Below, in pieces: positions 42,186 through 55,996 of a stretch of DNA of 64,000 bases (position 1 is the stretch's first letter; every line of letters begins with the position of its first letter). Below the pieces are notes generated by a model that saw only the letters and a list, made by a program, of their open reading frames with translations, made no database searches and was not told the DNA's origin. Source of the stretch: Stropharia rugosoannulata (Eukaryota > Basidiomycota > Agaricomycetes > Agaricales > Strophariaceae); NCBI GenBank assembly GCA_028532985.1, contig JANCIK010000001.1:434001-498000 (forward strand). The letters are read 5' to 3'. The position numbers and the translations under genes were made by a program.

Positions 42186-45100
42186 ATGGGCGGTGGACCT
42201 GCTGTTGCTGCGCCGACTGCTGGATATCTGCATCTCGTTGATACTTCCAGGCCATGGTACAAAAATCCTCGTCAGTAACGCCTTTTCCTATGCAAATGAG
42301 CTTAGTCGAAAGATCGCATTATAGGGATCATTGTTCTCAATCTCTGGATTGTTACCTTGTGCGTAATGTGCTGAGGGACGATTTCAGCAAATCTAAGACC
42401 TGTGTTCCCTCTGCAGATTGATCACTTCATCGACGAACGGCTACGATGGTGAGTGCCACTGTAGTGGTCGCTACATCATACTAGAATTAACGTTCGCCCC
42501 ACCCTTTCATAGGAAGTATGATGAGTAAGTAGATGTGCATATAGATGTAGGAGTAAACTGCGTCTTACACCCCACCTGCTAGACGGACTCCAAAGTGTTG
42601 ATGCGTGGGAGAACGAGTTCAACCACCCCGTTGGTGGTAAGGTACGTGGAATATACGACCCTTTAGATATGATTCGAAAGTACTAATTCGATGGCTCAAA
42701 GCTCGGAGTATTCAACGCCATTCAGGTATGTTCAAAAGATTCGTGAGCCCCATATCTACTAATAATTCATTTCTGTCAGAACATTGGCTCCCTCGCTGCC
42801 TACCCCATCTCCCCCTATATCACTGACGGTCTTGGTCGTCGTACTGCCATTTTCATCGGGGCTGCCATCATGGTTGTGGCTACGATCCTCCAGACAATCT
42901 CCAACTCTTTTGGAATGTTCATTGGCGCTCGGTATGGTTTTCCCACTCCTGATGCTAATGCGACTTATTAAACTTGCGTCACAGTTTCTTGATCGGATTC
43001 GGACTTACCTTCGCGGCCGCTGCTGCCCCCCTTCTCGTTACGGAGATTGCGTTCCCTACTCAACGTGCGCAGGCTACTTCTATGTACAACACCCTCTGGT
43101 ATGTGTTCATTTCCTCTGGTCATGTGTACGCACGATGCGCTGTCGCTCGTCGCCGCAGCGCCCACCTGATTACCATGCCACTGACGTCAACCCATCTTTT
43201 TTTTGTAACAGGTACCTTGGAAGTATCATGTACGTATAGGTCCCCGCCGACATATCCATCTCTAACCGTTACAATCTCTATTACCACTTATAGCGCTGCA
43301 TGGACTGTACGCACGTCTCTTGTACCATCATCTGCATTTGAAGCTCACCGGTGTTGCAAATATAGACTTTTGGCACGTTCCGCATCCCGAACAACTGGGC
43401 CTGGCGCATTCCCTCTGCCCTTCAAGGTCTCCCATCCGTGATCCAGATCTTCGCCATCTGGTTTGTCCCCGAATCTCCACGTTGGCTGGTCAGCAAAAAT
43501 CGGTGAGCCTACACCCGACAATGTTTGCTGCGCTTTGAGATCCTACAGAACTAACATTGTCTTCTGCGCTACAGTGAAGAGGAAGCGTTGAACACTCTTG
43601 CTTACTACCACGCTAATGGCAATCGGGAGGATCCACTTGTTCAATATGAATTCGAGGAAATCAAGGCAGCTATCGCTTTTGACCGCGACGTGGCTTCAAA
43701 CGTTGGCTGGAGCGCCCTGATCGCGACTCCAGGAAACCGCCGCCGTATGCGCATCATTGTCGCCCTTGCCTTCTTCTCACAATGGTCTGGAAACGGTCTT
43801 GTGTAAGCACTTCTCCCTGTGCGCACATGCCTCTAATTGACCCCACATTTGTGTGTATATAGCTCATACTGTACGCAACTCCCCTAATCATTTGCCCTTA
43901 CTTTGCCTAAACTGAAGGTCCGATTATATCTGCAGATCTCAACAAGGTCTTTGCCGCCATTGGCAGTAAGTGTAGTGCTCCACGTAGATTTCATATGCTC
44001 AAATCTTTTTCCAGTCACGGATCACGATACGCAGCTCTTGATCGTATGTACTCAGTCCACCCATTCCATGCTTGAGCTAAATTTGGATATCGGGACATAG
44101 AACGGTCTGCTCAACATCTACAACTTCCTCATCGCTCTCCTCGCTGGATTCCTGTGCGAGCGCGTTGGGAGGCGCCGTCTCTTCATGACCTCAACCATCG
44201 GCATGCTCATCTTCTGGACTATCCAGACGATCTGCTTCTCCATCTACGCCCATGATAACAGCAACAAGGCGGCGGCACATGCCGTTGTCGGTATGATCTG
44301 TGAGTTTTGTTTCCCCGAAAATATATAGGGTGCATGTGAACTGACTCTTCTGTGTTTCTCTCTACTCAGTCCTGTTCTACGGATTCTGTAAGTCTCTTCG
44401 GTGTCTATAAACATTGAATGATCGCTGATGAAATGCTCTTAACAGACGATGTGCGTATAAAGCGGAATTTTTGTTTAGTATTGAACGGGCTTACTTACCG
44501 GTAACTGTATAGCTTGCCTTCACTCCTCTTATCGTATCGTAAGTATTCTGCTACCATATCTTCGCTGATCAATGTTCTAACCCTCCGCCTAGATACACCG
44601 TCGAGATTCTCCCGTACTCTCTCCGCGCCAAGGGTTTCACCGTTTTCAACTTCTCTATCTCGTTATCCTTGATCTTCAACCAGTAAGTCACAATAAAATC
44701 TATAGTGTTGCAAACAACTAAATATATATGCAAAGATACATCAACCCTATTGCCCTGAACAAGCTCCAATGGAAATACTACGTATGTGGTTAACCGTTTT
44801 TGCCGTATCGTTGTAACTTAACATAAGGATGCTAGATTGTGTACGTAGTCTGGATTGCTTTCGAGATGGTCTTCTGCTATTTCTTCATTCTCGAAACCAA
44901 AAATGTGCGTTTTTCTGTGCCGACTATTAGCTTACTAGTCCTGAAATTTGAATCGCTTCTTCCAATAGCTCAGTCTTGAGGAGACTGCTGCGTAAGCCCC
45001 ATATTGAATGGACATTCTCTTGATGTACTCACTTGAAGCTGACAGGTTGTTCGACGGTGAAGAGAAGGTTCACCAGATCTCCGAAGCTGCCGAGGCTGCC

Positions 45101-45187
45101 CAACACGGCGGTGCTGACCACCAGGTTGCCGAGAAGGACAGTCTCTCCGGAAGTTTGGAGAAGCATGAGGATGTGCGCATTGCTTAG
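42186..45187 (+). CDS. MFS sugar transporter
   Basis: A 12-helix sugar/H+ symporter-type protein of the plasma membrane, spread over many small exons; the first three are 42186-42270, 42325-42358 and one from 42417. They join in phase to MGGGPAVAAPTAGYLHLVDT, then LWIVTLLITSSTNGYDGSMM, the TM1 pattern of fungal lactose/hexose permeases. Later exons show GRRTAIFIGA (loop 2-3 motif), EIAFPTQRAQATSMYNTLWY, TFGTFRIPNNWAWRIPSALQ, PESPRWLVSK (end of TM6), FSQWSGNGLVSYY (TM7, QQ/QW region), ERVGRRRLFM (loop 8-9), EILPYSLRAKGF (TM10) and FFILETKNLSLEE (after TM12). The tail is acidic with EKVHQISEAAEAAQHGG and stops at 45185-45187. All sugar-porter signatures are in the expected order and the gene appears intact. 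The substrate cannot be told from sequence. Confidence 0.93.
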
Positions 45188-46407
45188 ACCATAGGGATTA
45201 CATTCTGACCGACATTCCGATTGTGACGATACTAAGCCGCGCTCGATATCTTCGCATGATGCCTAAATGGCCTTTTGCCTGATTCTATCGTACCTCTTCG
45301 TTTATGTACCATTGTACCTTGTTCCAGATCAAATATTCAACTAATGTACCAACGGTGTATTCAAATACTTTTGTTATTAAAACTACCTACAGCGCTTCCT
45401 TCATCACAACACATGATTTAACAATTAAGATATGCTAAACTCTGTATGGGGTTTGACTCCACTTTATTGAATGGAGCCCATGTACCTACATACCAAGGTA
45501 GGTTAGCTGGGAAGTTATTGGAAGCCGTTCAAAGAAGATTTGAAAGGGTTAAATTTATCTACTTCCTGCCAGTGGAAAAGCTGCCGCACTTGGCCGAGTG
45601 TCAGAATAAATGTTCATTTACGCGGGCTGTGTCAGAAGTCCTATTTATAGCCTCTTTTATCGATATGTCCGCATGCTCGTTTGACGTTCTCTGTTCGGTA
45701 TACATACGTCTGTTCCTACTCTTGCGGCAATATCTGCAGACATGGGGCATAAAGACAGATCTCTGTTCGTGAGTCTGTGCGACCCCTACAAACGAAGGGG
45801 AATGAGCATCATGCCAATCCAGCATTAGAACCGTCCCAGAGCTTTTTTTATATCGCAAATCAAGTGGACAGAAATTTGGACTATGTACATCGAAGCAGAC
45901 CAATATGCGTGAAAAGCGGACGTTCGGCATTTTTGTGAATTCCTTTGTGGGTGTATATACTTGGTGTATGTCCGTTCATGACAGATCCGGCAAAGGCCAG
46001 ACCACAGAGCTCTGCCACAGGAGCTCTGCAGGTCCTTTCATCCAAGTCCCAGGTGCTGTGCATGACGGTCCGCATTAGTTTTCGTATATTCCCTGAGAAT
46101 AAAGGCAATCTCGTATCAGAGCATTGGCATTGCAAACTGTGTCTCTTCCGTCACCTCTGATTTTATCTCGGGATGGCACATGTTCCCACACGCAATGCCA
46201 TGCTCTGCATGATCATCTGGTCCCGGGCATTCACATGCGGGGATATGGGTGGGAAATCCGTGCCTGCTCCGGTCCAACAGCACTAGAGGCGACAATCTGT
46301 CGGAAGAAGACCGTCTGTCTCTTCGACCACCACGACCGCATCGCTCGACGCGCCTGCGCCTGCGCGGACTGAAGCTACCAGTCCCCCGCCCATTGCCCAG
46401 CTCACAT
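45188..46407. other. Intergenic, no gene recognised
   Basis: No supported gene; short frames on both strands (for example 45446-45772) lack motifs. The 3' part should contain the promoter of the membrane protein gene at 46408. Confidence 0.5.
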
Positions 46408-49350
46408 ATGTACAGGACACACCGTCAGCATTGGGCGCAGGCCTTCTTTCTGGTTTGTAGTGTTGGGCGACTAGTTACCGGACAAGATCAGGTGTGCGAG
46501 AATTTGTTCAGACTACTACTTTACAGACCTTCGGCTTCATCCTTCGCTTCATATCCGCGCTTCCTTGAGAATTTTGAACAAAATAGCTGATCTCTTTCTC
46601 CACAGGACGGAAGATATGATATTGTACGTTGTAGTCTTCGAATTCCGGCCTATCATTGGATTGGATACTGACAAGCGCCCGACATGCATTTCCTAAAATC
46701 AGTTGACTGGCCGGGACGGAATCACATCATGCAACCTTAGGGACTCCATTCATACTGCTTGCAACTCATCAATACCAGCGCCACAGTTAGGTGAGATTCA
46801 TCCACAGCAGTTGAAGTTCATGGGCTGACAGCGACGCCTCCATAGGTAGCCCACCCGTGCCGTCCCCGTGCACATGGTATTCGGTTTCCCTTCTACCTGC
46901 TACATCTACTAAAATTATTTAGCAACAAGATTTACTTCAACGTTTGGTCTGCGTGTGTGTATGCGAGCGGGAACAACACCCTACCTGACTTCTCCAATTG
47001 GACGGGGACATGCTCTTCGAATTCCATCGACCTGACGGCTAGTGCAGCGCGCGCAGCGTCCAACGGCATTGGCGTCACGCCCCCTTCTTGGGCAACTATA
47101 GACGTTCCGGGGAATAGCTCTTTTGACCTGCAGAGGGCCGTCGTCAGTGCGTATCATATTTCTTTCTGTCAAACTGATACGCTAACGGATAACTTTGTTC
47201 CACAACATAAAGTCGCCATGGGACCTCCTCACTGGACCATCGCTCAGATCGTTGCCCCTGTAGCTGCTGCTTGTGTTGGCATTCTCTGTAGCCTCGCGGC
47301 TGTTGCTTGGTGGCGGCGTCGTGTGCGTCGCCATCGCCGTCGCGCGCAGTCTCACACGCCACCGAGGAGGTCGGGCTACCGTCCAGGAACACTCAATCTA
47401 TTTTCGAGAATTCGGGATGTTTTACATCCTGTACACCATGTCCAGCCGAGGAACCACGCACCGGAAGGCTGGATTATTGATGGTGGCCAGCCACCGAGAA
47501 TGCGCACGCCGCCACACATGGTCGACCCACGCACCCCCATCTCCCCGTTGGAAACGCATCGCGATACTTTATTGACAATTCATGGCGCACCGTCTATTCC
47601 TGATGGGGGTATAGATGAGTCGCTGGGGAACACGCAGCTACAGCCGCAGCGGGTAGTAGAGCCAGATCGCCCGCCAGGGGGGCGGGTATACGTTCCGCCG
47701 CTGCCCCCGCCACCATCAGCAGCGACGACCATGTCGCGGACGCCAGCAGGATCCAGTCGCCCGTCAACAGTCTCGTTCGTGGACTGGATGCGCGGCATGC
47801 ACCTAAACATGCGCTGGAAAAGTGGGCCCGTGCCCGTAAGCATCACCCGTCCCAGGCCTGGGTTCACGATTGACTCCCTATGGCGCACGGAATTACCAGC
47901 ATCCCAGGACACTCTGCCGTCGTTCACTACGTGGGGTCCTGAGCGTCCACGGGATGGGTCAATAGACATGGTCTACGGTGCGGTCTACGGTGCGGATGAA
48001 GAGGGATTTGAGATGGACGCCGAGACAGATGCAAGATCGGAAGGTGAAGACACAGGCCTGCTTACTGAGGAAGAGAGGCAAAGTTCAATTAGTTTGCACC
48101 CTCGACATCCTAATCGCCACACGACAACCTCAAGTGAGCCATCGAGTGCTCCAGGAACCAGTGTCGGACACGGTAGTTCGATACAGTCCATTATCAAGAT
48201 CGTTTCTCCAACCGAAACGTCGAGTTCTGTTTCGCCACGCGACTCTAACCCTCAGTCAAGCGGGGAAAAGAGACATGTAAGTGTTCGAAACAGTTCAGGA
48301 TCATTGAAAGTGTACTGATCATCGACCATTTGCCACTATTAGCCTTGGTCGATTCCCAAGTTGCCCCCAGTTCCCAGCCATGCAGCCCCTCCCGCTCCTG
48401 CCGCTCAGCCCCAGGCTAAGCATCGGACGAGTGCGTTGTCGCATGCAGTTATGTCGCCCATTTTAGAAGACACCCGCGAGCGCTCGCCGCCGCCGGCTAT
48501 GAATCATCCACGTCTGCCCATGAACAGTATAGCCCATCTGCGCCCTCAGTCACCAGAGCCAATCAGGCCTGTAGCAGAGTATCCGCCCGCTCCACAAATA
48601 CCTGCACCGTCGTTACCACAACCAGCGCGCCGCCCCTCTGGGGAGTCCCGTCGGCCTTTGCCTTCTCCAGGGCTAGCACACCGTCGCTCGGCGTCGCATA
48701 CGCCTGGGCCAAGCGGGCCCGCTATCGACTCACCTCCGTCTGGCAGTGGAAGTGCAAATAATGCCGGACATATACGCGCACATTCGGATAGTGCTGTAGA
48801 TGCGCCCAGTGGGGAAGTTGCTAGTGGTAGCGGAGGCGGTGATGGCAGCAGCAGCAGGCCACAGGAACCGGTGCGGAAAGAGAGCACGGGCGCACGGCGC
48901 CCGCTACCAACACCAGGAGGTAGTGCGAATGGTGGCTCAGCGACCGCAAACGCTGCAGGTCCTAGCACTAGTGGGGCTGGTGCTGGGCATCTGCATGTCA
49001 TGCAGCGCTCTGGATCCGCCTCGTCTGCTTCACTCGTCAGTGTCGGCGCCACGAGCATTTCTTCACCATCGCGGGGATACCTGTCCCCCGTGCAGTCCTC
49101 GCTTTCCGCTTCGACCACTTCGCTGCACGCGCCACTATTCCGGGATCCATGGGCTGCCGGACACGGGCAGGGGTTGGATTTGGACGACTCTGGGTCAAGC
49201 TTTTATATGCCTGAGCATCCAGGGCAGGTTCGCAGCCCGCCCCCAATGTCGGAGGAAGAGCAGGATGAAATTGCGCGTGGAGATCCAGCTCTGCTTTTCC
49301 CACCTGCAGTACGGGGCGCTGGATATCGCGGAACACCAGTTCCGAGGTGA
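46408..49350 (+). CDS. Single-pass membrane protein with long Ser/Pro-rich tail
   Basis: Exon 1 (46408-46491) encodes a signal sequence (HWAQAFFLVCSVGRLVTGQ). Short exons follow: about 46606-46623, one with LTGRDGITSCNLRDSIHTAC (about 46701-46791), one with PPVPSPC (about 46845-46879), then 46923-48276 and 48343-49350. The ectodomain is Cys-containing (SCNL, TAC, PCTC, WSAC, GTC) with the NVWSAC element usual in this mushroom-specific family. A transmembrane helix follows (AQIVAPVAAACVGILCSLAA) with an Arg-rich stop-transfer RRRVRRHRRR. The remaining 650 or so residues are a disordered cytoplasmic tail rich in Pro, Ser and Gly with repeated RRPLP(S/T)PG. Overall layout resembles basidiomycete surface sensors or wall-associated proteins; the function is unknown. 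Confidence 0.75.
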
Positions 49351-50344
49351 TGTTGATGGACTTGAGTGTATTTTTATTTTTTATTCTAGCTATCATTGCT
49401 GTTGAGAAGGTTATACTTGCTGAACATTGTTGTGTATCATTTATTGTCGATTACCCATCGATTACTTACCGTTTCCTGCTTTCCCAGTTTTGTTTTGTTT
49501 GGTGCTTTCAGGATGTGATGCTGCTGTATTATAAAAATTCTTCAAGAATACTAGTTCTTTCCGTAGTCCTCGTCCTTTATTTCGTGGATGTCAGCCATAG
49601 GAAGACAGTATCAAGAAGATATGCATAGGCTGTACTACATGTACACTTTGTGATCATCAACAGGCATGTGCAAGTCATGAGAGACCTCGTACAACTTGCT
49701 CATAACTTTTTCCATCTATGTTCAATGCACCGGTCGTATTTTAAGGCTGGACCAAGGCTAAACGCTTGAGAACTTTCAAGTTTTGGAGAACTTATCTGGA
49801 AGATCTTGGATGACGTCGTATGCATACCATTGCAGTGACATTTTTCTGATTTTCTGGTGGAGCTACTGTATGGTCTGTTAATGTTATGAATAACTTTGGG
49901 TGTCAGTGTTGTGTCGATGAGTCATGAGCAACTTTGGAGCAACTTTGGAGGCAGTCATGATTAAGTACTTAACAATAAAGTAAAGTAAAATTAAAATTAA
50001 TGTACATCATAATTACGTATTTAACGGCACCTTTCGCGGGCACGTGAACCGGATATTCTGACAGGGACCCCGCGCGCCAGTTTCTTATTTAGTGCTTTCG
50101 TCTTCGGCTCATTTATCATTCCCCTTTTCATTCTCTATTCCCCCATCCACGCACACCGCCTTGAGTTAGAAGAACCTACTACCCCGAAACTGTCGCTCCG
50201 AAGGAAACAGATAGCTGATAGCAAGGCTACATAGCGAGCTCTGCTCTACCAGTGCTAGTGACAGCGCGTCGCCTCTTTACAACGTCGAGTCAGAGGCCTG
50301 CAAGGATTATCTAGAAGTCAAGACAAGCCATACGCCGACCGAAC
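49351..50344. other. Intergenic, no gene recognised
   Basis: No gene. A short tandem repeat, gcaactttggag twice, lies at about 49928-49951. The final 250 bases are probably the promoter and leader of the HD-domain gene. Confidence 0.5.
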
Positions 50345-52547
50345 ATGAACACATGCGACTCGGAAGATCAGATTGACCATGTTGGCGATGTCCCAGAGGT
50401 CTGCAAAAGAGTTATCAAAGACCCCATCCACAATTACAGTGAGCTGCACCTTGTATTTTACTTCGTCTACTCTGTGTACTGATGCAAGCTGCATTATGAA
50501 ACAGTCCCAGTCTCAACTACCTTGTCGCGCTTTATTGACACGTATGTACCTGTTTCTCTCCACTATGCAGATTCTTGGATGGTTAACCGGTTGTACAGGA
50601 AGCAGTTCCAGCGATTGCGGAACATAAAGCAGCTGGGGACGACGGGATATGTCTGGCCTGGGGGCTCGCATACACGGTTTGAGCACTCGCTAGGTATGCA
50701 TCTTACCTCATCTTCAGTATTTCGGTTTTAAACCTCTGTTAGGCGTCGCGCATTTAGCACGTACGATGGTGACACATCTTCAAAAATCCCAACCCGACTT
50801 ACATATCACGGACCGCGAAGTCGAATGTGTCGAGCTTGCTGGCCTTTGTCATGACCTTGGACATGGACCTTGGAGCCATGTATGGGACGGCCGGTTCATC
50901 CCACTCGCACTGTACGTATCTTGCCGAATGCGAAGGCGTCGAGTCATACTAGACTTCCTATTTTCAGTGCAGGTACCGGAAAAACATGGAAGCATGAAGA
51001 AGGATCCGAAATGATGTTCGACTACCTCGTGGATGATAACAAGATCAACATACCAGACGAAGACCGGCTTTTTATCAAAGCCTTGATTGCGGGCGAACCT
51101 GAACGAGCGTCAGTCTCCCCCTAATCATTTTCATTTTCTTCGCTGACGGTCGACCATTGTAGTCCTGAAGAGAAAGCGTTTCTGTTTGAAATAGTGGCGA
51201 ATAAACGCAATGGCTTAGACGTGGACAAGTTTGACTACATCCATCGCGACTCACATATGATTGGGGAGCCGATACATCTGTCTCTTACAAGGTCGGTACT
51301 ATCTTCTTTTGATGTAGTTTTCCTTCTGATAACCTTTTTCCCAGGTTCGTTAAATCGGCTCGCGTCATTAATAACGAGATCTGCTATGCCATCAAGGATG
51401 CCAATAATATATACGAGATGGGCCAGACAAGGTTCAAGCTACACAAGCTCTTCTATAACCACAAAACAGGTAGTAGCTTCGTCTCCTATAATGTCCCTTT
51501 CGTGGCTAATCACCAGCTTAAAGCCGTCGCCATCGAGTATATGATCATAGATGCCCTCCTAGCTGCAGAGTCATATCTTCATATCACCGAAGACGTATTC
51601 AAACCCGACAGGTTTCTACATCTAACGGACCACATTCTGTCGCGCATAGAAGCATCTCTAGAGCCGGTGAGCGCTTTCTCGGTGCTCCCCTATATATTTT
51701 TGCTCATCCCCGGTCAGGAACTCGCGGAAGCTCGTGCAATTGTCGATCGCATACGCACACGCAACTTGTACAGATGTGTGGACCACAAATCGATCAAATG
51801 GGAGTACCGGGACGTATTCCAGCAGCATGTCACCCCGGAGCATATCGTACAGGCGGTACAGGGCTCAACAGAGTACCCCATGGATGGCAGCATGCTTCCC
51901 CACGCCGCAAACCTGCAGGTGTCTGATGTCATCGTGTGCTTCTCTACCATGCATTACGGCATGAAGGAGCGGAATGTGCTGGATTTCGTGAAGTTTTACT
52001 CCAAGCACAAGCCGAACGGTGAGCTGTCCGGCCTCCCATTTGATCGCCCATCACTGACGCTCCCCGCTTTTCCCCAGAGAGTATGACCGCCTCCCCAGGC
52101 GAATACTCCGGTGTTATGCCCGAGGTCTTCGCGGAGGAGCACCTCCGGGTGTATACGAAGAAGCCGGAGCATTTTGGGCTCATTCAGGCAGGCTACCGCG
52201 CCATAGTGGCGAAGATGCAAGCGCTGGAGGACGGGGCGAAGGAGCGAAGCAGGGAGCCTACTCTTGCGCTCATTGATGATATGCGGATGGAGGGGGTCCC
52301 TACGCCGCCAGAGACCGAGGCGCCGTCGACGCCGCGCGTGCGCAAGGCGGCAAGTTTGCCTCAGATTGGTGGGCTAAGCGGGGGAGGGACTGGGACTGGG
52401 GCGACGCCTTTCTCGATTAACGTGTTTACTACGGTGGACCCTACATTCGTGCCGCCCAGCCCGACCCAGACGACGCGTAAGGTGAGCGGGCAGAAGAGAG
52501 GGAGGGAGGATGGTGGACTGAGTGGCGCTGTCAAGCGCCGCAAGTGA
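50345..52547 (+). CDS. SAMHD1-like HD-domain phosphohydrolase
   Basis: HD-domain protein of the SAMHD1/dNTP triphosphohydrolase family, which hydrolyses dNTPs and limits nucleotide pools. It spans about nine exons. The opening is [20 protein letters not shown] followed by [15 protein letters not shown], then [33 protein letters not shown] (first metal His) and [14 protein letters not shown] (the HD pair). Further on, [20 protein letters not shown] gives the distal metal Asp, and [20 protein letters not shown] with [14 protein letters not shown] continues the catalytic core. The C-terminal part has [16 protein letters not shown], a variable Pro/Ser-rich stretch and a basic end (AVKRRK) that may be a nuclear signal. 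There is no N-terminal SAM domain. Length is about 600 residues. The core is complete, so it is probably active; the physiological role in this fungus is inferred from family. Confidence 0.93.
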
Positions 52548-54174
52548 GTGCGCCTAGACCTATTTTCTTGGAGCATTACTAGACAGACTACTATGATACC
52601 AGCACATACTATAATACATATCATTACATATACTCGCTTGCTCGTTCTTTAAGCTTGTACTATTAGTATTACTGAACAACATATACACCGTGTCCTTTCT
52701 GATTTTGCTGAGATTCTCCATGATCATACTCAAGACTATACTGCTGAATTAACACACAAAAATTTAAAAAAATTTAAAAAAAAGGTATGAAATAGGTATA
52801 CCTATATCTTGGAATGTTTACTGTACATGATGCATGAAGCCCCAAAAATCCCTCCATAAATTGCAATGAACGTTTTATATCGTTCTGTAACATAATGGAA
52901 ATGAAGCAGCGAATCTACGTCGGGGGTGGGGCGATCACAAATATTTGTCATTCACGAGCACCAGAACTCCTTTCCCTGTATCCTTGAAGTACTAGTAGCG
53001 CAACGTTGAAGAAGCTTGAATCACAGTGTCGAGGATGGACCCAGAAAAGGCAACATGGAAATCTACTCTACCCACCAGGTTAATATACACAACCTGCAGA
53101 CATCAACAGAGCAGAAGCACATTAGCTCATTTTTTATCCCACGATGGAGGGACTCTTGGATTTAATTGGACAGGAAAACTCATCGGCCAAGTGACGAAGT
53201 TTGCTATTTCGAATCAAAGCCCTCTCATGCAGTTCAACTGCATACTTGCTATTAGTAGGCATACAACATGATGCCATCATTCTACATTACCGAAAACGGT
53301 TGCGAAGGTTAAAATGTTAAGGCTCGGGGAATCATCAAGTAAGTATGTATAGAGGTAATTATTGCCGTCTTACAGGGCGGTCGTTGAACTTATCCGGATA
53401 ATAGACTCTACCATAATTTAAAAAATAATTATGCAGTATGCAGGGTTTGCAAGATGTTTGCTCAATTCGCCAGCGCTGAGATACTGATGGATCCAAAATA
53501 CTTCGCAAAAGGCGGTTACAGCCTCCGAGAACTCCGACTCCATTGTCAACTCCACCGCTTAACTGGGAACAAAACAGCCGCATGTGTGGACTTCAGTATT
53601 GAATCAAACCAACGAGATGCCGCCGTGAGAGTGTTACTGTATTTTCAGAGGGAGCGACAGCGCTTGCCATATGTAGATTTTACATCCAATAAGGAGGTTC
53701 AAAACTAGGCCCGAAATAATCAGGATAATGCATGTTTGGAATCCAATCTGCTCACCAATTTTTCTTCTACATGCAATTTATTTGTGGGGGTACTAGAGTA
53801 TCATGTCTCGAGTCTTTCAAACCGTGTCTACTTCGTTGTTCCTATTAGAGCGGACTCTGGACTCATTTATAAACTGGGTGACCGCATTATTTTAGCTCTC
53901 ATCGCTCAATTATTCGAGTCACATCCCCGAAAAGCTTGATTCCTCACACGTACGTGCATTTTATACACAGATATCCATTGTACCAAGGTCATATGCGCGA
54001 GTAGATATATGTGTAATACTCTTGACTACATCAACATCATTTGATCCTTCACAGCATGTTTTTGTTAGGTTTTAGCCCAGGAATATATAGGGAAATTTGT
54101 TTAATCTTTGAATCCCCGTTTCTATACGTTAGACCCTCGCTTAACCAGACTTCAGTTCAACCAGTAGTACCACA
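52548..54174. other. Intergenic, A/T-rich, no gene recognised
   Basis: No supported gene. A low-complexity block of repeated aaaaattta units lies at about 52755-52785. Short frames at 53026-53271 and 53454-53708 show no motif. Confidence 0.5.
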
Positions 54175-55996
54175 ATGAATGCCACAGCGCTACCGCAGGG
54201 GGTTGACGTCTCTCCTTACAATGGCGTATACTGGGGTGTGTACAATCTTGTATTGACGATGCTTGGACTTCATTTCATTACTCAAACAATTTCAGGCGTC
54301 ATTATCTCAACCATGTGAGGAACATTTTAAAATCAATTTTACATTGGTAAACTGTTAATAGGCTGCTTGGTATCACTATACTGCAAGCCTGGACGTATGC
54401 AAACGGCAACAAAGACGACTGGCGCCTGCGAACATTGGTAAAATTACCCAGTCACCGTGAATTTCCCTAATTGACCTATCATATCTCATGCTTAGGTGGC
54501 TGTTCTCGTGTAGGCTCTCAGTGGCCAAGGTTATGTGTCTATTGGAAATACTGACTGCTATTACAGAATCCTTGATATTACTACTACAGTCCTCAATGCC
54601 GAATTCCTTCATGATTACTTCGTAAGTACGACTGTACAGACTTTACCCCCTTTGTGCTTAACATGCTCGTACGATTCCCTATCTAAAATATCAAGATCAC
54701 TCATTTTGGAGATCTGGCGAAGTTAACTGTTATCGATAAACCTATTAAAGTCGAAGTGGGAGCAACATATGTCATTATATTCTTGTCAGCTTATTGGGAC
54801 CGGGAATGCTTGAAGTACTGTTTACAAACCTCATTATAGGGTCCAGGTGTTCTTCGCAAGTCGGGTATACCACCTAGGTGGGTATAATTCCTTGCTTTAT
54901 GGTAACAATCATGTGGACTGAGTACTGAATGTTACTCAGGAAACAAAACCAGTAAAATTATACCAGGAGCTATCCTCTTTTTTGCATTCGCTAGTTTTGG
55001 GACAGGCATTTGTATGTTATTCCCATCTGATAATTTAAGCAATGTTGCCTAACAGCCGAATCAAGATACAGTGTTTGCGATATCCAAGGAGTCCCTTGAT
55101 TCCGATCTCGGAAGCACAAGCCTCAGAGTCCGTCTGATATTTTGGAACTTAACTTTTGGCAGTGCTAAAACAGCTGTCTAGATCGGGGTAGGGCTCAATC
55201 AATTTTTTGTCGTTGTATGCGATGTAATAGCCACCATTGCCCTGTCTTGGAGTCTCATTCGTGCAGAACGCAAGAGCCAGATTAAAAAGTACGCACACAT
55301 GATTTTTTCCAGGCTTGCGACTAAACTTTTATCAGAACAATCACAATGCTCCAGAAGCTCGTAGCCCTTGTCGTCGCCAGAGGGTTGATGGTTACGCTTG
55401 TTACGTTTGTGTATGCCATTATGTACATTTCCCACCCTCTCAATCTCTACTGGTGAGCAAATAGGCGCCCGCCGCCTGATCGGCATCATTTACTTTACGT
55501 GTTAGAACCTGATTTGATTTGATTGCAGGATGCCTCTACACCTCAGCCTTAGCAAAGTATACGTTATCACCACGATTGCAATGTTTGTTTCCACATTACT
55601 GAGGCTTATACCCAGATCTAATGTCCTCTGCTAATAATCGTTACTAGGCTTAACACGCGCTCTTGGATTCGTAATAGTACATCGGAATCGAAAATAAACA
55701 CCTCTCTGATGTTTGTGTCGTCTACGACCAATACCCCGTCTGAAATCCACGCTCCTACGGCTGCAAACAACAATAAATCTGCTGCACAGCACAATGAATC
55801 GTTTGAAATGAAACAGGTTCCGATTTCTTTGGATCCAGAGGGTACGCCTTCGGCTTATTATAATAGGGCGTTAATTTATGATTTTTTTCACTCTGACATA
55901 TCAAGGCAAAGGAGTATACTTTACCAGCTCATTCAGTACTATGGCGTAGTCGCAAGGCCGGAGGATGGCTGTGCGGACATGCATGTTCATAAGTGA
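54175..55996 (+). CDS. DUF6534-type seven-helix membrane protein
   Basis: About ten short exons, joined by phase: MNATALPQGVDVSPYNGVYW, GVIISTMLLGITILQAWTYA, NKDDWRLRTLVAVLVILDIT, VLNAEFLHDYF, KVEVGATYVIIFLVQVFFAS, RVYHLGNKTSK, GAILFFAFASFGTGI, then after an intron at about 55126-55181 IGVGLNQFFVVVCDVVITIA and SWSLIRAERKSQIKK, MLQKLVALVVARGLMVTLVT and HLSLSKVYVITTIAMLNTRS. The order (TM segments, LDxxxxxL after TM3, FFASRVY, a late SKxYVxxxxAMLNxR) matches the DUF6534 membrane proteins expanded in basidiomycetes. The cytosolic tail of about 100 residues ends at 55996. Function is unknown; a membrane sensor is possible. All joins are stop-free, so it appears intact. Confidence 0.75.

Noticed and set aside
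42109..42324. Plus-strand frame of 71 codons as a separate gene
   Set aside because: It overlaps the first exon of the sugar transporter in another frame; the ATG at 42186 with in-phase splicing gives the family N-terminus.
47580..49118. Long minus-strand frames at 47580-47969 and 48546-49118
   Set aside because: They are antisense to the Pro/Ser-rich tail of the membrane protein; biased codons leave the opposite strand open.
55179..55181. TAG that looked like a nonsense mutation in the DUF6534-type gene
   Set aside because: A 54-bp intron from gtccgt to gtctag, with a cttaac branch-like motif, ends in this TAG, keeps the frame and restores the family pattern. It is a splice acceptor, so the gene is intact.
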